From Shewanella kaireitica (GTDB lineage Bacteria > Pseudomonadota > Gammaproteobacteria > Enterobacterales > Shewanellaceae), in contig NZ_JAKIKQ010000023.1 of assembly GCF_023284045.1 (NCBI RefSeq), positions 1 to 64,000 of the forward strand: DNA of 64,000 nt, read 5' to 3'. The first letter of the stretch is position 1, and each line of letters begins with the position of its first letter. Shown here in pieces: positions 24,971 to 33,528 of the stretch. The notes under the pieces were generated by a model. That model did not search any database, was not told where the DNA came from, and worked only from the letters and a program-made list of their open reading frames with translations. The position numbers and the translations under genes are program-made.

Positions 24971-26137
24971 GTGAACAAATATATATTACCTCTATTACTA
25001 TTATCTACATATACTCAAGCAGCTTTACTACCACAGCCTGAAGCACCAGAATTCAAAGTCATTACTGTTGATACCCATGGCGAGCCGTACCGCTGCGAAG
25101 GAAACGCAATAATAACAAAGACTGAATATGGGAAAAACCTGACGACATTAAAATATTTCGGAACCTCCATAAGCATTGATATATATGAAGAAAACAGTAC
25201 AGAAAATGCTATGTGTAATGCTCTAAACGTCATACAAAAATATCATTACCTTGCTTCAAATTTTAGTACCTACCCTCATGTGACGAACGTAAAAACTATC
25301 AACAATTCCCCGGCTGAAAAGCATTTAATTTCGCCAGAATTAACTGCAATGATACAAAAAAGTATTGAGTGGTATGAAAAATCTGATGGCTACTTTAACA
25401 TAGCGCTCTCTCCCGTGATTGATCTTTGGCGAGGATACAGAGCCCAGTGCAAAGGCGAAGCTAAGCGCCTACAGCAATGTAAAACCCCTACAGCAACAGA
25501 ACTAAAATATGCTGGAAAACTGATAAATATTAATAATATAAATCTAGATATACAAAAAAACACTATACAAATGAAATCGGGCATGAGTATAGATTTAGGC
25601 GGTATAGCTAAAGGTTGGATGGCTGAAAAGGTATACAGGCAACTAAAAAGAGATGGTGTTAAAAACTTTATGATTAATGCTGGTGGCAACATAAGGCATT
25701 ATGGTATGCATCCACAAGGAAGAGAGTTCACAACCGCAATAGAAAACCCAATATGCAAGAAATATAATAACTCGCTATCACACTGCCAAAGGTTGTCAGA
25801 GCAATATCATGAAATTATTACCGGCAAGGATTTAGCCTTAGTGTCTAGTGGTAATTATCTACGCTATTATCGTGCTAACGGTAAAGAGTATCACCATTTG
25901 ATCAACCCAAAAACACTAAAACCCAAAAGTACCGGTGTATCAACGACGGTAATTATGAATAACAACCAGGTATATGCTGACATTATATCTACAATGTTGT
26001 TCCTAATGCCTTATCAACAGTCTCTTGATTATGTTAATAGCAATCCAGACATTGAAGCTGTTTGGTATTTGACAGAAGATGGAATAAAAATGGAAAGCAA
26101 TGGATTTGAGCACTATAGGTTTAATACTGCTTACTAA
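24971..26137 (+). CDS. apbE: exported FAD:protein FMN transferase
   Basis: ApbE uses FAD to attach FMN covalently to a Thr or Ser of FMN_bind proteins. In 388 residues there is a signal peptide (MNKYILPLLLLSTYTQA), so it is periplasmic. The core motifs are IDLGGIAKGWMAEKV, MINAGGNIRHYG, VSSGNYLRYY and HLINPKTLKPKS. It starts at GTG 24971. It is divergent from the FMN-binding lipoprotein, its likely substrate. The coding sequence is clearly more AT-rich than its neighbours, with many ATA and AAA codons, which may mean recent acquisition. It lacks a lipobox, unlike many ApbE proteins, and carries a cysteine-containing insert (CKGEAKRLQQCK) around residue 160. Confidence 0.88.
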   Translation: MNKYILPLLLLSTYTQAALLPQPEAPEFKVITVDTHGEPYRCEGNAIITKTEYGKNLTTLKYFGTSISIDIYEENSTENAMCNALNVIQKYHYLASNFSTYPHVTNVKTINNSPAEKHLISPELTAMIQKSIEWYEKSDGYFNIALSPVIDLWRGYRAQCKGEAKRLQQCKTPTATELKYAGKLININNINLDIQKNTIQMKSGMSIDLGGIAKGWMAEKVYRQLKRDGVKNFMINAGGNIRHYGMHPQGREFTTAIENPICKKYNNSLSHCQRLSEQYHEIITGKDLALVSSGNYLRYYRANGKEYHHLINPKTLKPKSTGVSTTVIMNNNQVYADIISTMLFLMPYQQSLDYVNSNPDIEAVWYLTEDGIKMESNGFEHYRFNTAY

Positions 26138-26160
26138 GTATGAAGATATTAAAAAAGATA

Positions 26161-26211
26161 AAAGTATGAAAGTATGAAAGTATGAAAGTATGAAAGTATG
26201 AAAGTATGAAA
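26161..26211. repeat. 8-bp tandem repeat, six copies
   Basis: AAAGTATG is repeated six times without error from 26161 to 26208 and ends with AAA. A partial unit also overlaps the apbE stop (26136-26145). The array lies between the apbE stop and the kinase promoter. Octanucleotide arrays of this kind change length by slippage, so transcript ends or promoter spacing could vary between cells. Confidence 0.9.
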
Positions 26212-26248
26212 ACTTCACAGTCGTGATTTAAATATTAATTTACATAGT

Positions 26249-26259
26249 GGTTTTCCGCA
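26249..26259 (-). promoter_or_regulatory. second copy of the 11-bp motif upstream of the kinase gene
   Basis: On the minus strand this reads TGCGGAAAACC, identical to 24831-24841. It lies 103 bp before the kinase start, a position suited to autoregulation of the two-component system. Confidence 0.4.
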
Positions 26260-26361
26260 TAATTATAATAAATGTGAGGCTTTTCACCTATTAACATTAT
26301 CTTTAGCAAAAATATCAGTATTGGGCCATAATGGAGTTACCACTCCCTGCTACCTATTTTG

Positions 26362-28107
26362 ATGAAATCCCGATTATTTTTTTTTGCTATCGTTGCTTTT
26401 TTCTGTTTTTCCACGTTTAGCTATGCTGGCGATAAAAAACCATTACGGATAGGTGTATTGGCGTTCGCACACACAGAAGCAGTGCTCTCCCGTTGGCAGC
26501 CAACAATTAACCGCTTATCAACTGATCTAGATACACAGGTTCAATTGATTGCCTTAACTCCTACAGAACTAGATCAAGCCGTAGAGCAGAAAACAGTTGA
26601 TTTCATTATCACCAATGTATTAACTGCGGTCAGTTATAAAAGAGAACACGGGACTAGTAGCCTGCTAACGCTGGTTCCTTTGATGTCCAGTAACCCTGCA
26701 TTTGCAGTAGGTTCTGCACTAGTCACTCGTAAAGAACTAGAAGTAAACAGCATTACTGACCTTAGACAGTTAAAAGTAGTTTCTACGGATCGAAAAGCAT
26801 TTGGTGGCTTTCAAATATTTGCTGGGGAAATGGCGCAACAGGGTCTTAATCCATTTGATGATTTTAAGCAGTTGGATTTTGTTGGCTTTCCACAAAAAAA
26901 GCTACTATCACTCATCGAATCAGGTGACGCCGACATCGCTATTTTGCCAACCTGTGTATTAGAAAATGCCATTAAGCGTCAAGAAGTCTCGGCGACTTCA
27001 CTAAAAGTCGTGCTTACAAAGCCATCAGCGGAACTTCATTGTCAAAGTTCAAGCACGTTATACCCTTATTACTCTTTCTCAAAATTAGGTAAAACTGATC
27101 ACCAACTCGCAACTAAAGTGATTAAATCCTTACTTTCTATTCAAGCAACGGACGCTGCTGCAATTAATGGCCAATATGATTCTTGGTCAGCGACAGTCAA
27201 TGATAGCAGTGTATTTAAGCTACTAAGGCAATTACAGCAATGGCCATTTGTAACAAACTGGACCTCGATTTTTAAAACCGCTCTTCCTTGGGTTATTGCT
27301 GGTTTTATTTTTCTGTTTCTGGGTTATTTACATCATTTAAGAGTTAAGAAACTGGTGGTTTTGCGAACTCGCGACTTAAAGTCAGAAATTTATCAGCATA
27401 AAAAGACTCAAGATGCCCTTTTTGCCCAAACAGAACAGTTTTATAAAGCACAAAGAGTGCTTTTAACCGGAGAGATGGCATCAGGTATAGCTCATGAACT
27501 CAATCAACCTCTAGCCGGGATCCGTTATCTAACACAAGGTTGTATCTACCGCTTGTCTGCAGAACAGTCTGAGCTCAAAGAAGCAATGACTAAGGCAATC
27601 CAGCAAGTTGATCGCGCCCAAGAAACCATTAAACGCTTTAGAAATTTCTGCCATCAACCAAGTGTTATGAGTTACTGCGATATCAACATGATCCTTGACG
27701 ATACATTAACGCTAATGGCTGCAGAATTTTCGAGAGTTAAATTAAATCCACAGTTAACATTGGAAAACATCAGCATCAGTGGTGATGCGAGTCTACTGCA
27801 ACAGGTTTTTGTCAATATAATACGTAATGCTCTCGATGCAATGGAGGGCGTTGCAACGCCTCAATTATTTGTAACGATGGAGTCCATTGGAGATCAAGTA
27901 AAGATAGAATTTACAGATAACGGTAAAGGTCTGTCACCACAAGCATTAGGGCGCCTTTTCTTTCCATTTGAAACATCAAAGAAGAATGGATTAGGGCTGG
28001 GCATGATAATTTGTAAACGCATTATAGAAGAGCATCATGGCGAGATCAGCGCTCGTAATAATCTAGATATGGGATTAACCCTCACTATCATCCTACCACA
28101 GGAGTAA
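26362..28107 (+). CDS. TtrS-like sensor histidine kinase with periplasmic binding domain
   Basis: Membrane sensor kinase of about 581 residues. A signal peptide is followed by a PhnD/TtrS-type periplasmic binding domain (about residues 28-280, LRIGVLAFAHTEAVLSRWQP and the TDRKAFGGFQ region). One transmembrane helix follows (about 307-325), then a short coil and the kinase core: HisKA with phospho-His near 378 in GIAHELNQPL, and an HATPase with NIIRNALDAM, DNGKGL and GLGLGM. The architecture is that of tetrathionate sensor TtrS. The ligand here may differ, because no ttrBCA genes are nearby. The TTG at 26359 is adjacent to the ATG chosen. The cognate regulator starts 8 bp after the stop. Confidence 0.85.
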   Translation: MKSRLFFFAIVAFFCFSTFSYAGDKKPLRIGVLAFAHTEAVLSRWQPTINRLSTDLDTQVQLIALTPTELDQAVEQKTVDFIITNVLTAVSYKREHGTSSLLTLVPLMSSNPAFAVGSALVTRKELEVNSITDLRQLKVVSTDRKAFGGFQIFAGEMAQQGLNPFDDFKQLDFVGFPQKKLLSLIESGDADIAILPTCVLENAIKRQEVSATSLKVVLTKPSAELHCQSSSTLYPYYSFSKLGKTDHQLATKVIKSLLSIQATDAAAINGQYDSWSATVNDSSVFKLLRQLQQWPFVTNWTSIFKTALPWVIAGFIFLFLGYLHHLRVKKLVVLRTRDLKSEIYQHKKTQDALFAQTEQFYKAQRVLLTGEMASGIAHELNQPLAGIRYLTQGCIYRLSAEQSELKEAMTKAIQQVDRAQETIKRFRNFCHQPSVMSYCDINMILDDTLTLMAAEFSRVKLNPQLTLENISISGDASLLQQVFVNIIRNALDAMEGVATPQLFVTMESIGDQVKIEFTDNGKGLSPQALGRLFFPFETSKKNGLGLGMIICKRIIEEHHGEISARNNLDMGLTLTIILPQE

Positions 28108-28114
28108 CACAACA

Positions 28115-28717
28115 TTGTGCAGATTATATTTGGTCGATGATGATCAGGATGTACTCGACTCGTTAACTTGGATGTTAACGGGCCTCGGCTATGAGCCTTT
28201 AGGTTTTTTGTCTGCTGATGCTTTTCTAAGCAGTGTGGATATAACCCAAGCTGGTATTGCAATTTTGGATGTACAAATGCCAGTAATGGATGGAAGTGCC
28301 TTATTAAGCCACTTAACTACACACCAAAGTCCAATCGCTGTAATAATGTTAAGTGGCCACGGAAATATAGCTATGGCTGTTCAAGCAATTCAGAAAGGCG
28401 CTATTGATTTCCTCGAAAAGCCTGTTGATGGAGATAAACTTCTATTATTACTGGGAAAAGCAAAAATACAAACGAAACTAAACACGCAACGTAACTTAGA
28501 TCGAGAAGCCTTAGAAACTAAACTCGCAACACTGACACCAAGAGAACATGAGGTAATGGAAAAGATATTAGAAGGCAAGCTCAATAAAGTGGTCGCAGCT
28601 GAATTAAACGTCGCGCAAAGAACTTTAGAGTTGCATAGACAAAAAGTAATGCAAAAAATGCAGGTAAGCAATATCGCTGAACTCGCGTATTTGATGGGGA
28701 AAAGCTCAGAATACTAG
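28115..28717 (+). CDS. TtrR/FixJ-like response regulator
   Basis: Two-component response regulator, 200 residues. The receiver domain has VDDDQD, phospho-acceptor Asp52 in LDVQMPVMDG, the Ser/Thr site in MLSGHG and Lys in EKPVDGD. The C-terminal LuxR/FixJ helix-turn-helix is LTPREHEVMEKILEG followed by VVAAELNVAQRTLELHRQKVMQKM. It starts at TTG with GGAG ten bases upstream, 8 bp after the kinase gene, so the two form one operon. It probably controls the neighbouring FMN lipoprotein, porin and apbE genes, perhaps through the palindrome at 24829-24846. Confidence 0.87.
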   Translation: MCRLYLVDDDQDVLDSLTWMLTGLGYEPLGFLSADAFLSSVDITQAGIAILDVQMPVMDGSALLSHLTTHQSPIAVIMLSGHGNIAMAVQAIQKGAIDFLEKPVDGDKLLLLLGKAKIQTKLNTQRNLDREALETKLATLTPREHEVMEKILEGKLNKVVAAELNVAQRTLELHRQKVMQKMQVSNIAELAYLMGKSSEY

Positions 28718-28738
28718 CTGGTCATTGCAGGGCTTGTT

Positions 28739-29008
28739 TTAAGCTATACGGCTACCTGGAATACGTTTTATATTCGCCCATGAAGCACAAAACTCCCAAC
28801 CGCGGTCTTTACATACCAACCCTGCACTGTAACGACTTTTGGCGATTAAGCTTGAATCTTCTTTAAGAGTAACGCCATGGTGATTCATGCCGACAAAAGC
28901 GCTTGAACAGACCATATTTAACATCACTGCAGAGACTAAAATAGAAAGACAGCAAAGTGCTTGAGTATTAGAGACTTGATTAAACATTTCGCTGTTATGT
29001 TGCGCCAT
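28739..29008 (-). CDS. small hypothetical protein, 89 aa
   Basis: Unrecognised. The start ATG has a perfect AGGAGG at good spacing, which strongly supports translation. There is one hydrophobic segment (ALCCLSILVSAVMLNMVCSSAFVG, split near residues 17-40), then a soluble part with two cysteines (LVCKDRGWEFCASW) likely to be periplasmic. It may be membrane-anchored or exported. It lies convergent to the response regulator, 21 bp from its stop, and 104 bp from the DTW-domain gene upstream. No function is inferred. Confidence 0.65.
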   Translation of the reverse strand: MAQHNSEMFNQVSNTQALCCLSILVSAVMLNMVCSSAFVGMNHHGVTLKEDSSLIAKSRYSAGLVCKDRGWEFCASWANIKRIPGSRIA

Positions 29009-29112
29009 AATCAGCCTCCTAATTTAACATCGAACTTAAAGCATATCGTAAACCACAATAAATTCAATATTTTGATTTTAGCTCGAGCAGATATTCATAC
29101 CTGTAATACCAA

Positions 29113-29871
29113 TTAATTGCTCCCTAATGACAGCGCATGAGCGTCTTGGAAACGGTTTTGAAGCTCACTAATTATTGCGCTATCCCGGCTATTGCGACTT
29201 CTTCCGTGAAGTGACGATTCAACAAACAACTCAAACCAAGCTTCTAATACACGACCGTTAGCAGGCTCTCCAGCGACACTTAATGCAAGCGCCGCAACCT
29301 CTGCAGTACCGAGTTGAAACTCTCTGGCTCCTTTTCTTAACGCATAACTCGCAGTGTATTCTAGTGTAAAAGACAGTAGTGGTAAGTTGTGCAGATAGCT
29401 ACTTTTACGAAACATCTTTATCGCTTCACGCCAGCTACCGTCGAGTACGATAAATAGTGGAACCCTGCCATTAGGTAGTATGGTTTTATCCACGTGACTA
29501 ACTACCGTTTGATTTTTAACTGCATATTCTGATGGAAAGATAACAAAAGCTTGATATTTAGGATCGTTTATTATCGATAACATTTTATTATTCGGCTCAT
29601 TTCTCGACCAAATAAACGCATGAGTATCGGGGATTATATCGGCAATGAGTCGACCACTATTACTCGGCTTTAATACTTCATCGTCATACATGATGAGCAT
29701 AAAAGATAACGAGCTACGGACTTGTCGACGCTGGCAACAAGTGCAAAATTTTTCAGCCAGCAGGCATGATTGACAGCGCACAACATTCTTACCTCTAGCA
29801 GTAAAAGGCTTAGAGGAGATCGCTTTTCTGTATTCATATAGACGATGAATCGCATGTTTTGGCAAAGTCAT
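29113..29871 (-). CDS. tapT: DTW-domain tRNA-uridine aminocarboxypropyltransferase
   Basis: SAM-dependent enzyme predicted to add the 3-amino-3-carboxypropyl group to uridine (acp3U) in tRNA. The zinc-ribbon-like CQSCLLAEKFCTC is at the N-terminus, followed by the DTW-family core with LDGSWREA (the DxTW-type motif, here with Ser) and ALRKGAREFQLGTAEVAALAL. The length is slightly greater than E. coli TapT (YfiP). I prefer the ATG at 29871, which aligns with the known start, to the TTG at 29902-29904. It lies downstream of pssA, an order also seen in E. coli (yfiP near pssA), but a terminator separates the two. Confidence 0.85.
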   Translation of the reverse strand: MTLPKHAIHRLYEYRKAISSKPFTARGKNVVRCQSCLLAEKFCTCCQRRQVRSSLSFMLIMYDDEVLKPSNSGRLIADIIPDTHAFIWSRNEPNNKMLSIINDPKYQAFVIFPSEYAVKNQTVVSHVDKTILPNGRVPLFIVLDGSWREAIKMFRKSSYLHNLPLLSFTLEYTASYALRKGAREFQLGTAEVAALALSVAGEPANGRVLEAWFELFVESSLHGRSRNSRDSAIISELQNRFQDAHALSLGSN

Positions 29872-29908
29872 GTGTAAAACTATCCAGTTATTATTGGTGC
29901 TCAAAAAG

Positions 29909-29936
29909 AAAAAGCCTACTCTTAGGTAGGCTTTTT
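29909..29936 (-). terminator. pssA terminator
   Basis: AAAAAGCCTAC (29909-29919) pairs with GTAGGCTTTTT (29926-29936) around a 6-nt loop. It lies 20 bp after pssA and overlaps the leader of the DTW-domain gene. Confidence 0.85.
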
Positions 29937-29955
29937 CAGCATAAATAGATCTTAA

Positions 29956-31269
29956 TTAGAGTATACGTCTTAACAAAAAATCTGCTTTTAAACGTTTAAT
30001 ACGCTTCATTATTTTTCGAACCGGTGCTGGATAGTTATGCAACGTTTCAATTTGTGAATAATGGTACAACCTTTCAGTATGCTCAAGAATATGCGCTTGT
30101 TCCGCTTCAAACTGCTGCTTCCAGCTTTCATTGTCATCTTGGATTAACAGCCCATTCTCTAAATCTAACGCCCAAGCTCTTGGATTAAGGTTACTACCGG
30201 TAATGAGATGACGTTTGCCATCAGCACTTACCCCTTTTAAATGGTAACTGTTACGACCATCTTTCCAGAGGTGGATATTAAGTTGGCCATTTTCAATCGC
30301 CCATTGCTGCCGTTTAGCAAATTTTCGGAGTGATTGCTCATACATGTATGGCAATGCACCAATAGTTGAAAATTCCTCTTCAGGCGGTATGTAGAAATCA
30401 TTAGAGGTCTTGTCGCCGACAACGATATCGATACGTTTGCCGTTGCGTAAATGCTTAGCAAGTGCCCTGACTAAAATATAGGGGGGATTAAAATAGGGAG
30501 TGCAGATAAATAGCGCGTCTTCTGACTCCTCTACCATCGCAACCACAACTTTATTTAATTGGTTCTTCTTACGTCCCAAACCAACAAGAGGCGTGACTCG
30601 ATTACCAATTTTCGTCGAAGCAAACTTGTACTCAGCTTTAGACAATCGGTGTTTTAAACTACTAACTTCAACTTTAGTCGGTAAACGTTCTGCATCTTTG
30701 GGTTGAGTTAATGAACTAACGGCGACATCGTTGACTAAGTAAGTCAAGATCATCTCACGCATACTGCGTGCAAGCTCGTTAGACTCTATGACATGGTAAC
30801 GATCAAAACGGTATTTGTCGTTTTGATGCAGGTAGATATTATTGAGGCTCGCGCCACTAAAGATAACTGCGTCGTCAATAATGAAGCCTTTCAAGTGTAG
30901 CACGCCCATAAACTCGCGAGATTTCACCGGTACACCAAGTATATCTATTTGGTGCTCTGCAGCTTCATTGACTTTGCGGTACATGAAGTAATTACCGCTA
31001 TCACCTTTGTGACCGATCAATCCGCGTCGAGCGCGATGAAAGTCAACCAACACTTTAATATCAAGCTCGGGATTACGTTGCTTAGCAGCCATTAAAGCAT
31101 TAAGTACTTCCCTGCCCGCTTCATCATCTTCAAGATAAAGTGCTGCGATGTAAACTGAATGCGTGGCGCTTTCTATACGCTTTAACAGCTCTGCTCTTAA
31201 CGCTTTCGGCGTTAACAACCACTGTAAGGATTCAGATTGTAGCGGTATACCACCTAGCTTACTCAGCAA
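29956..31269 (-). CDS. pssA: CDP-diacylglycerol--serine O-phosphatidyltransferase
   Basis: Makes phosphatidylserine, the precursor of phosphatidylethanolamine. Phospholipase-D-like type of Gram-negatives, about 437 residues (E. coli 451). Two HKD-type motifs are present: HLKGFIIDDAVIFSGASLN and YHLKGVSADGKRHLITGSNLN. The second has a spacing variant typical of PssA. I place the start at the TTG at 31269 because AAGGAG lies just upstream and the protein then starts MLSK like E. coli PssA. The frame extends up to 31296 but that part is unlikely to be translated. It follows the DUF1904 gene by 10 bp. Confidence 0.92.
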   Translation of the reverse strand: MLSKLGGIPLQSESLQWLLTPKALRAELLKRIESATHSVYIAALYLEDDEAGREVLNALMAAKQRNPELDIKVLVDFHRARRGLIGHKGDSGNYFMYRKVNEAAEHQIDILGVPVKSREFMGVLHLKGFIIDDAVIFSGASLNNIYLHQNDKYRFDRYHVIESNELARSMREMILTYLVNDVAVSSLTQPKDAERLPTKVEVSSLKHRLSKAEYKFASTKIGNRVTPLVGLGRKKNQLNKVVVAMVEESEDALFICTPYFNPPYILVRALAKHLRNGKRIDIVVGDKTSNDFYIPPEEEFSTIGALPYMYEQSLRKFAKRQQWAIENGQLNIHLWKDGRNSYHLKGVSADGKRHLITGSNLNPRAWALDLENGLLIQDDNESWKQQFEAEQAHILEHTERLYHYSQIETLHNYPAPVRKIMKRIKRLKADFLLRRIL

Positions 31270-31279
31270 GGCTCTCTCC

Positions 31280-31612
31280 TTAATAATGCTTACCATCTTT
31301 ATAATAAGTGCTAGGCGTTAACTCTCTAAACATAACAACGGTATGTTTAAGCTTCGGGTAAGCACAAATAACGGCTTCTCGAATTGCCCTTTCGGCACGA
31401 TGGTGTGTTTCGGGATCTTTAGGGAACCATAACACTTCGATCTGAGCCATCTCACTTACGCTTTGTCCGCGTCTATAGCTTTGACTATCAATCCAATCGA
31501 TAATGAATGATTCAGCCTTTGCCTTACAAATTTCAGCTAGAACGTCGATCAGCGTGTCGCTTAAGTTAGCAACGATGCTTTGTGACATTCCATAAACTCT
31601 AATATGCGGCAT
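31280..31612 (-). CDS. DUF1904 family protein
   Basis: Protein of 110 residues resembling tautomerase/MIF-like DUF1904 proteins: a two-stranded start (PHIRVYGMSQ), helix VANLSDTLIDVLAEICKAKAE and strand VLWFPKD, with helix ERAIREAVICAYP. The N-terminal Pro right after Met would be the tautomerase catalytic base, as in 4-oxalocrotonate tautomerases. Function is unproven. ATG 31612 has AGAGGA upstream. It is co-directional with pssA, 10 bp ahead of it, so they are probably one operon. A direct link to phospholipid synthesis is not known. Confidence 0.75.
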   Translation of the reverse strand: MPHIRVYGMSQSIVANLSDTLIDVLAEICKAKAESFIIDWIDSQSYRRGQSVSEMAQIEVLWFPKDPETHHRAERAIREAVICAYPKLKHTVVMFRELTPSTYYKDGKHY

Positions 31613-31873
31613 CAAGAATCCTCTTAGATAAGGGCATAGAAATTACCGATTTAAGGTGCTTTCGGCAAGTATTTTCTACTGAATAGCGCTGTAGCACGCA
31701 TAAAACAGCATCTAGACGGCTGTTTAGCTATATTTTTAGCCAAAGCTAGTACTTAAAGGTGATGAATGTTCGCCGCATAAATGATCTATCAATTGCTAAT
31801 TAACTCTATGATCACAGCATCTTCAATGTTCTTTTGATACTATTAAAGCATACTTTTATACATCGAGAACGTG

Positions 31874-32050
31874 ATGAATTTTAAATCTTTATTGACTCTT
31901 TTAGCAGTTTTGTTAGGCGCTTGGGCTATATTTCACTTTAAAGCGCAGTTAGGGTTATTCATGTTGCCACTTTTCTTTGGTTTAGTGCTATTTGTAACGT
32001 TAAAGCTTTATCGTTTAATGGAAAAAGATGATGCTGATAAGCCCGATTAA
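31874..32050 (+). CDS. small membrane protein, 58 aa
   Basis: Short frame starting ATG 31874, ending TAA 32048-32050. Two hydrophobic stretches (LLTLLAVLLGAWAIF and GLFMLPLFFGLVLFVTL) predict two membrane helices, with a charged C-terminus (MEKDDADKPD). The hydrophobic pattern and acidic tail look like a genuine small membrane protein, but the ribosome site (GAG) is weak. It ends 30 bp before the dacB start and may be co-transcribed with it. Confidence 0.55.
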   Translation: MNFKSLLTLLAVLLGAWAIFHFKAQLGLFMLPLFFGLVLFVTLKLYRLMEKDDADKPD

Positions 32051-32080
32051 TCGTTTTCGCTTTTACCCAAGGATCTCCTA

Positions 32081-33472
32081 TTGAACCTCAGAAATATAGT
32101 AGCGTCTGCCATACTGCTAACGTTATCAAGTAACATTGCAGCCAGTGATATCAAGCTCATATTGCCAGATACCAGTGCCCTTACGGCAATGAAATACAGC
32201 AATCATCTAAAGAGCACCAAGTTGGAACAAAATTCTGACAAATTGTTTATTCCTGCTAGTACGATGAAACTGCTAACGGCCATTGCAGCTACCGCTTCGC
32301 TTGGTAGTGAATTTAGGTATCAAACTAAAGTGCTTGCCAATACGCCGATTCAAAAAGGCAAGATAGACGGCGACGTTTACATTGTATTCTCAGGCGATCC
32401 AACTCTAACAACCCTTAATATTGAGAGCTTATTTGCTCAATTACAACAACAGGGATTGGCTCTTATTACCGGTAATATTTACCTTGTAGGTGAAGAGCAT
32501 GAGTTGCAGCATGCTCCGGGCCGAGTATGGGATGATTTAGGGATCTGTTACTCTGCGCCAGTATCTAGTTTCATTATTAATGAAAATTGCTTTAAAGCGA
32601 GGTTTGTACCAAGACTTGCTGATGATGCTGGAGAGGTTAAAATTGTTGGCAACGAACCTGTGAGTATAGAAAGCAGAGCCGTATTTGATAAAAGCTTACA
32701 ACAACCGATATGCGATTTGACCTTAGCTCGTCTAGAAAACAACCATTTTAGATTAGATGGCTGTTATCCAGGTAGCAAACCTTTAAAGCTAAACATCGCC
32801 ATTACCGATCCCGCTCTCTTTGCTAAAGATAAACTCACTCAAATCGTCAAAAACACAAAAATTGGCCTTCGCGGTCAGGTATTATTCGCTAGTCAGTTTC
32901 CTGCTTATTCGCTTTCAATCGCTGAGCATCAATCTGAGCCGTTAACAGAACTAGTCGCTACTATGTTGTTAAAGTCAGATAACTTAATCGCTGACAGTCT
33001 TTTAAAGCGCTTAGGACAGCAAGTCTACGGCGCTCCAGGGACATTTTCTAGTGGTAGTGCAGCGATGAAGCTTATTCTCACACAACAAGGAATTGATTTA
33101 TCAAACGCTCACATAGTCGATGGCTCTGGTTTGTCCCGCTATAACTTGCTAAGTGCCAATCAACTCGCTGAAGTATTAGCATTGGTTAGAGATAATTCTG
33201 CCTATCGACACATTATAAGCTCACTGCCAGTTGCAGGAGAGAGCGGCACACTGAAATATCGAAAAGGATACGTAAACGCTTCCCTTAAGGGAAAGGTTTT
33301 GGCAAAAACTGGATCAATGCTAGGCGTATCAAATGTGGCGGGCTTCATTAAGGATGGTGATAAAATAGCAGCGACATTCGTTGTTTTACAAAATGGTGTC
33401 AGCCCTGAAAAAGAGCCGTCAGCAAAGCCAAGCTTTGATGTGTCTATACTGCAGCAGCTTACCGAGCAGTAA
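32081..33472 (+). CDS. dacB: D-alanyl-D-alanine carboxypeptidase/endopeptidase, PBP4 type
   Basis: Periplasmic low-molecular-mass penicillin-binding protein that trims and cuts peptidoglycan peptides. It has 463 residues with a signal peptide (SAILLTLSSNIAA). Peptidase S13 active-site motifs are STMK (the SxxK with nucleophile Ser), SDN (SxN) and KTGS (KTG), in that order with the S13 insertion between SxxK and SxN. It begins at TTG with AAGGA upstream. It is preceded by a small membrane ORF, and the two may form an operon. It ends at a strong terminator. Confidence 0.9.
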   Translation: MNLRNIVASAILLTLSSNIAASDIKLILPDTSALTAMKYSNHLKSTKLEQNSDKLFIPASTMKLLTAIAATASLGSEFRYQTKVLANTPIQKGKIDGDVYIVFSGDPTLTTLNIESLFAQLQQQGLALITGNIYLVGEEHELQHAPGRVWDDLGICYSAPVSSFIINENCFKARFVPRLADDAGEVKIVGNEPVSIESRAVFDKSLQQPICDLTLARLENNHFRLDGCYPGSKPLKLNIAITDPALFAKDKLTQIVKNTKIGLRGQVLFASQFPAYSLSIAEHQSEPLTELVATMLLKSDNLIADSLLKRLGQQVYGAPGTFSSGSAAMKLILTQQGIDLSNAHIVDGSGLSRYNLLSANQLAEVLALVRDNSAYRHIISSLPVAGESGTLKYRKGYVNASLKGKVLAKTGSMLGVSNVAGFIKDGDKIAATFVVLQNGVSPEKEPSAKPSFDVSILQQLTEQ

Positions 33473-33528
33473 TTTCTACAATCGTTCTTCTATAGATTAA
33501 ATCGTAGCTCATGCAATAGATATTAAAA

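Noticed and set aside
26161..26211. Tandem repeat considered as a CRISPR array
   Set aside because: Units are 8 bp and directly adjacent without spacers, so it is a simple sequence repeat.
26362..28717. Naming the two-component genes ttrS and ttrR
   Set aside because: Architecture fits, but ttrBCA is absent and neighbouring genes are flavin-related, so the ligand is unknown.
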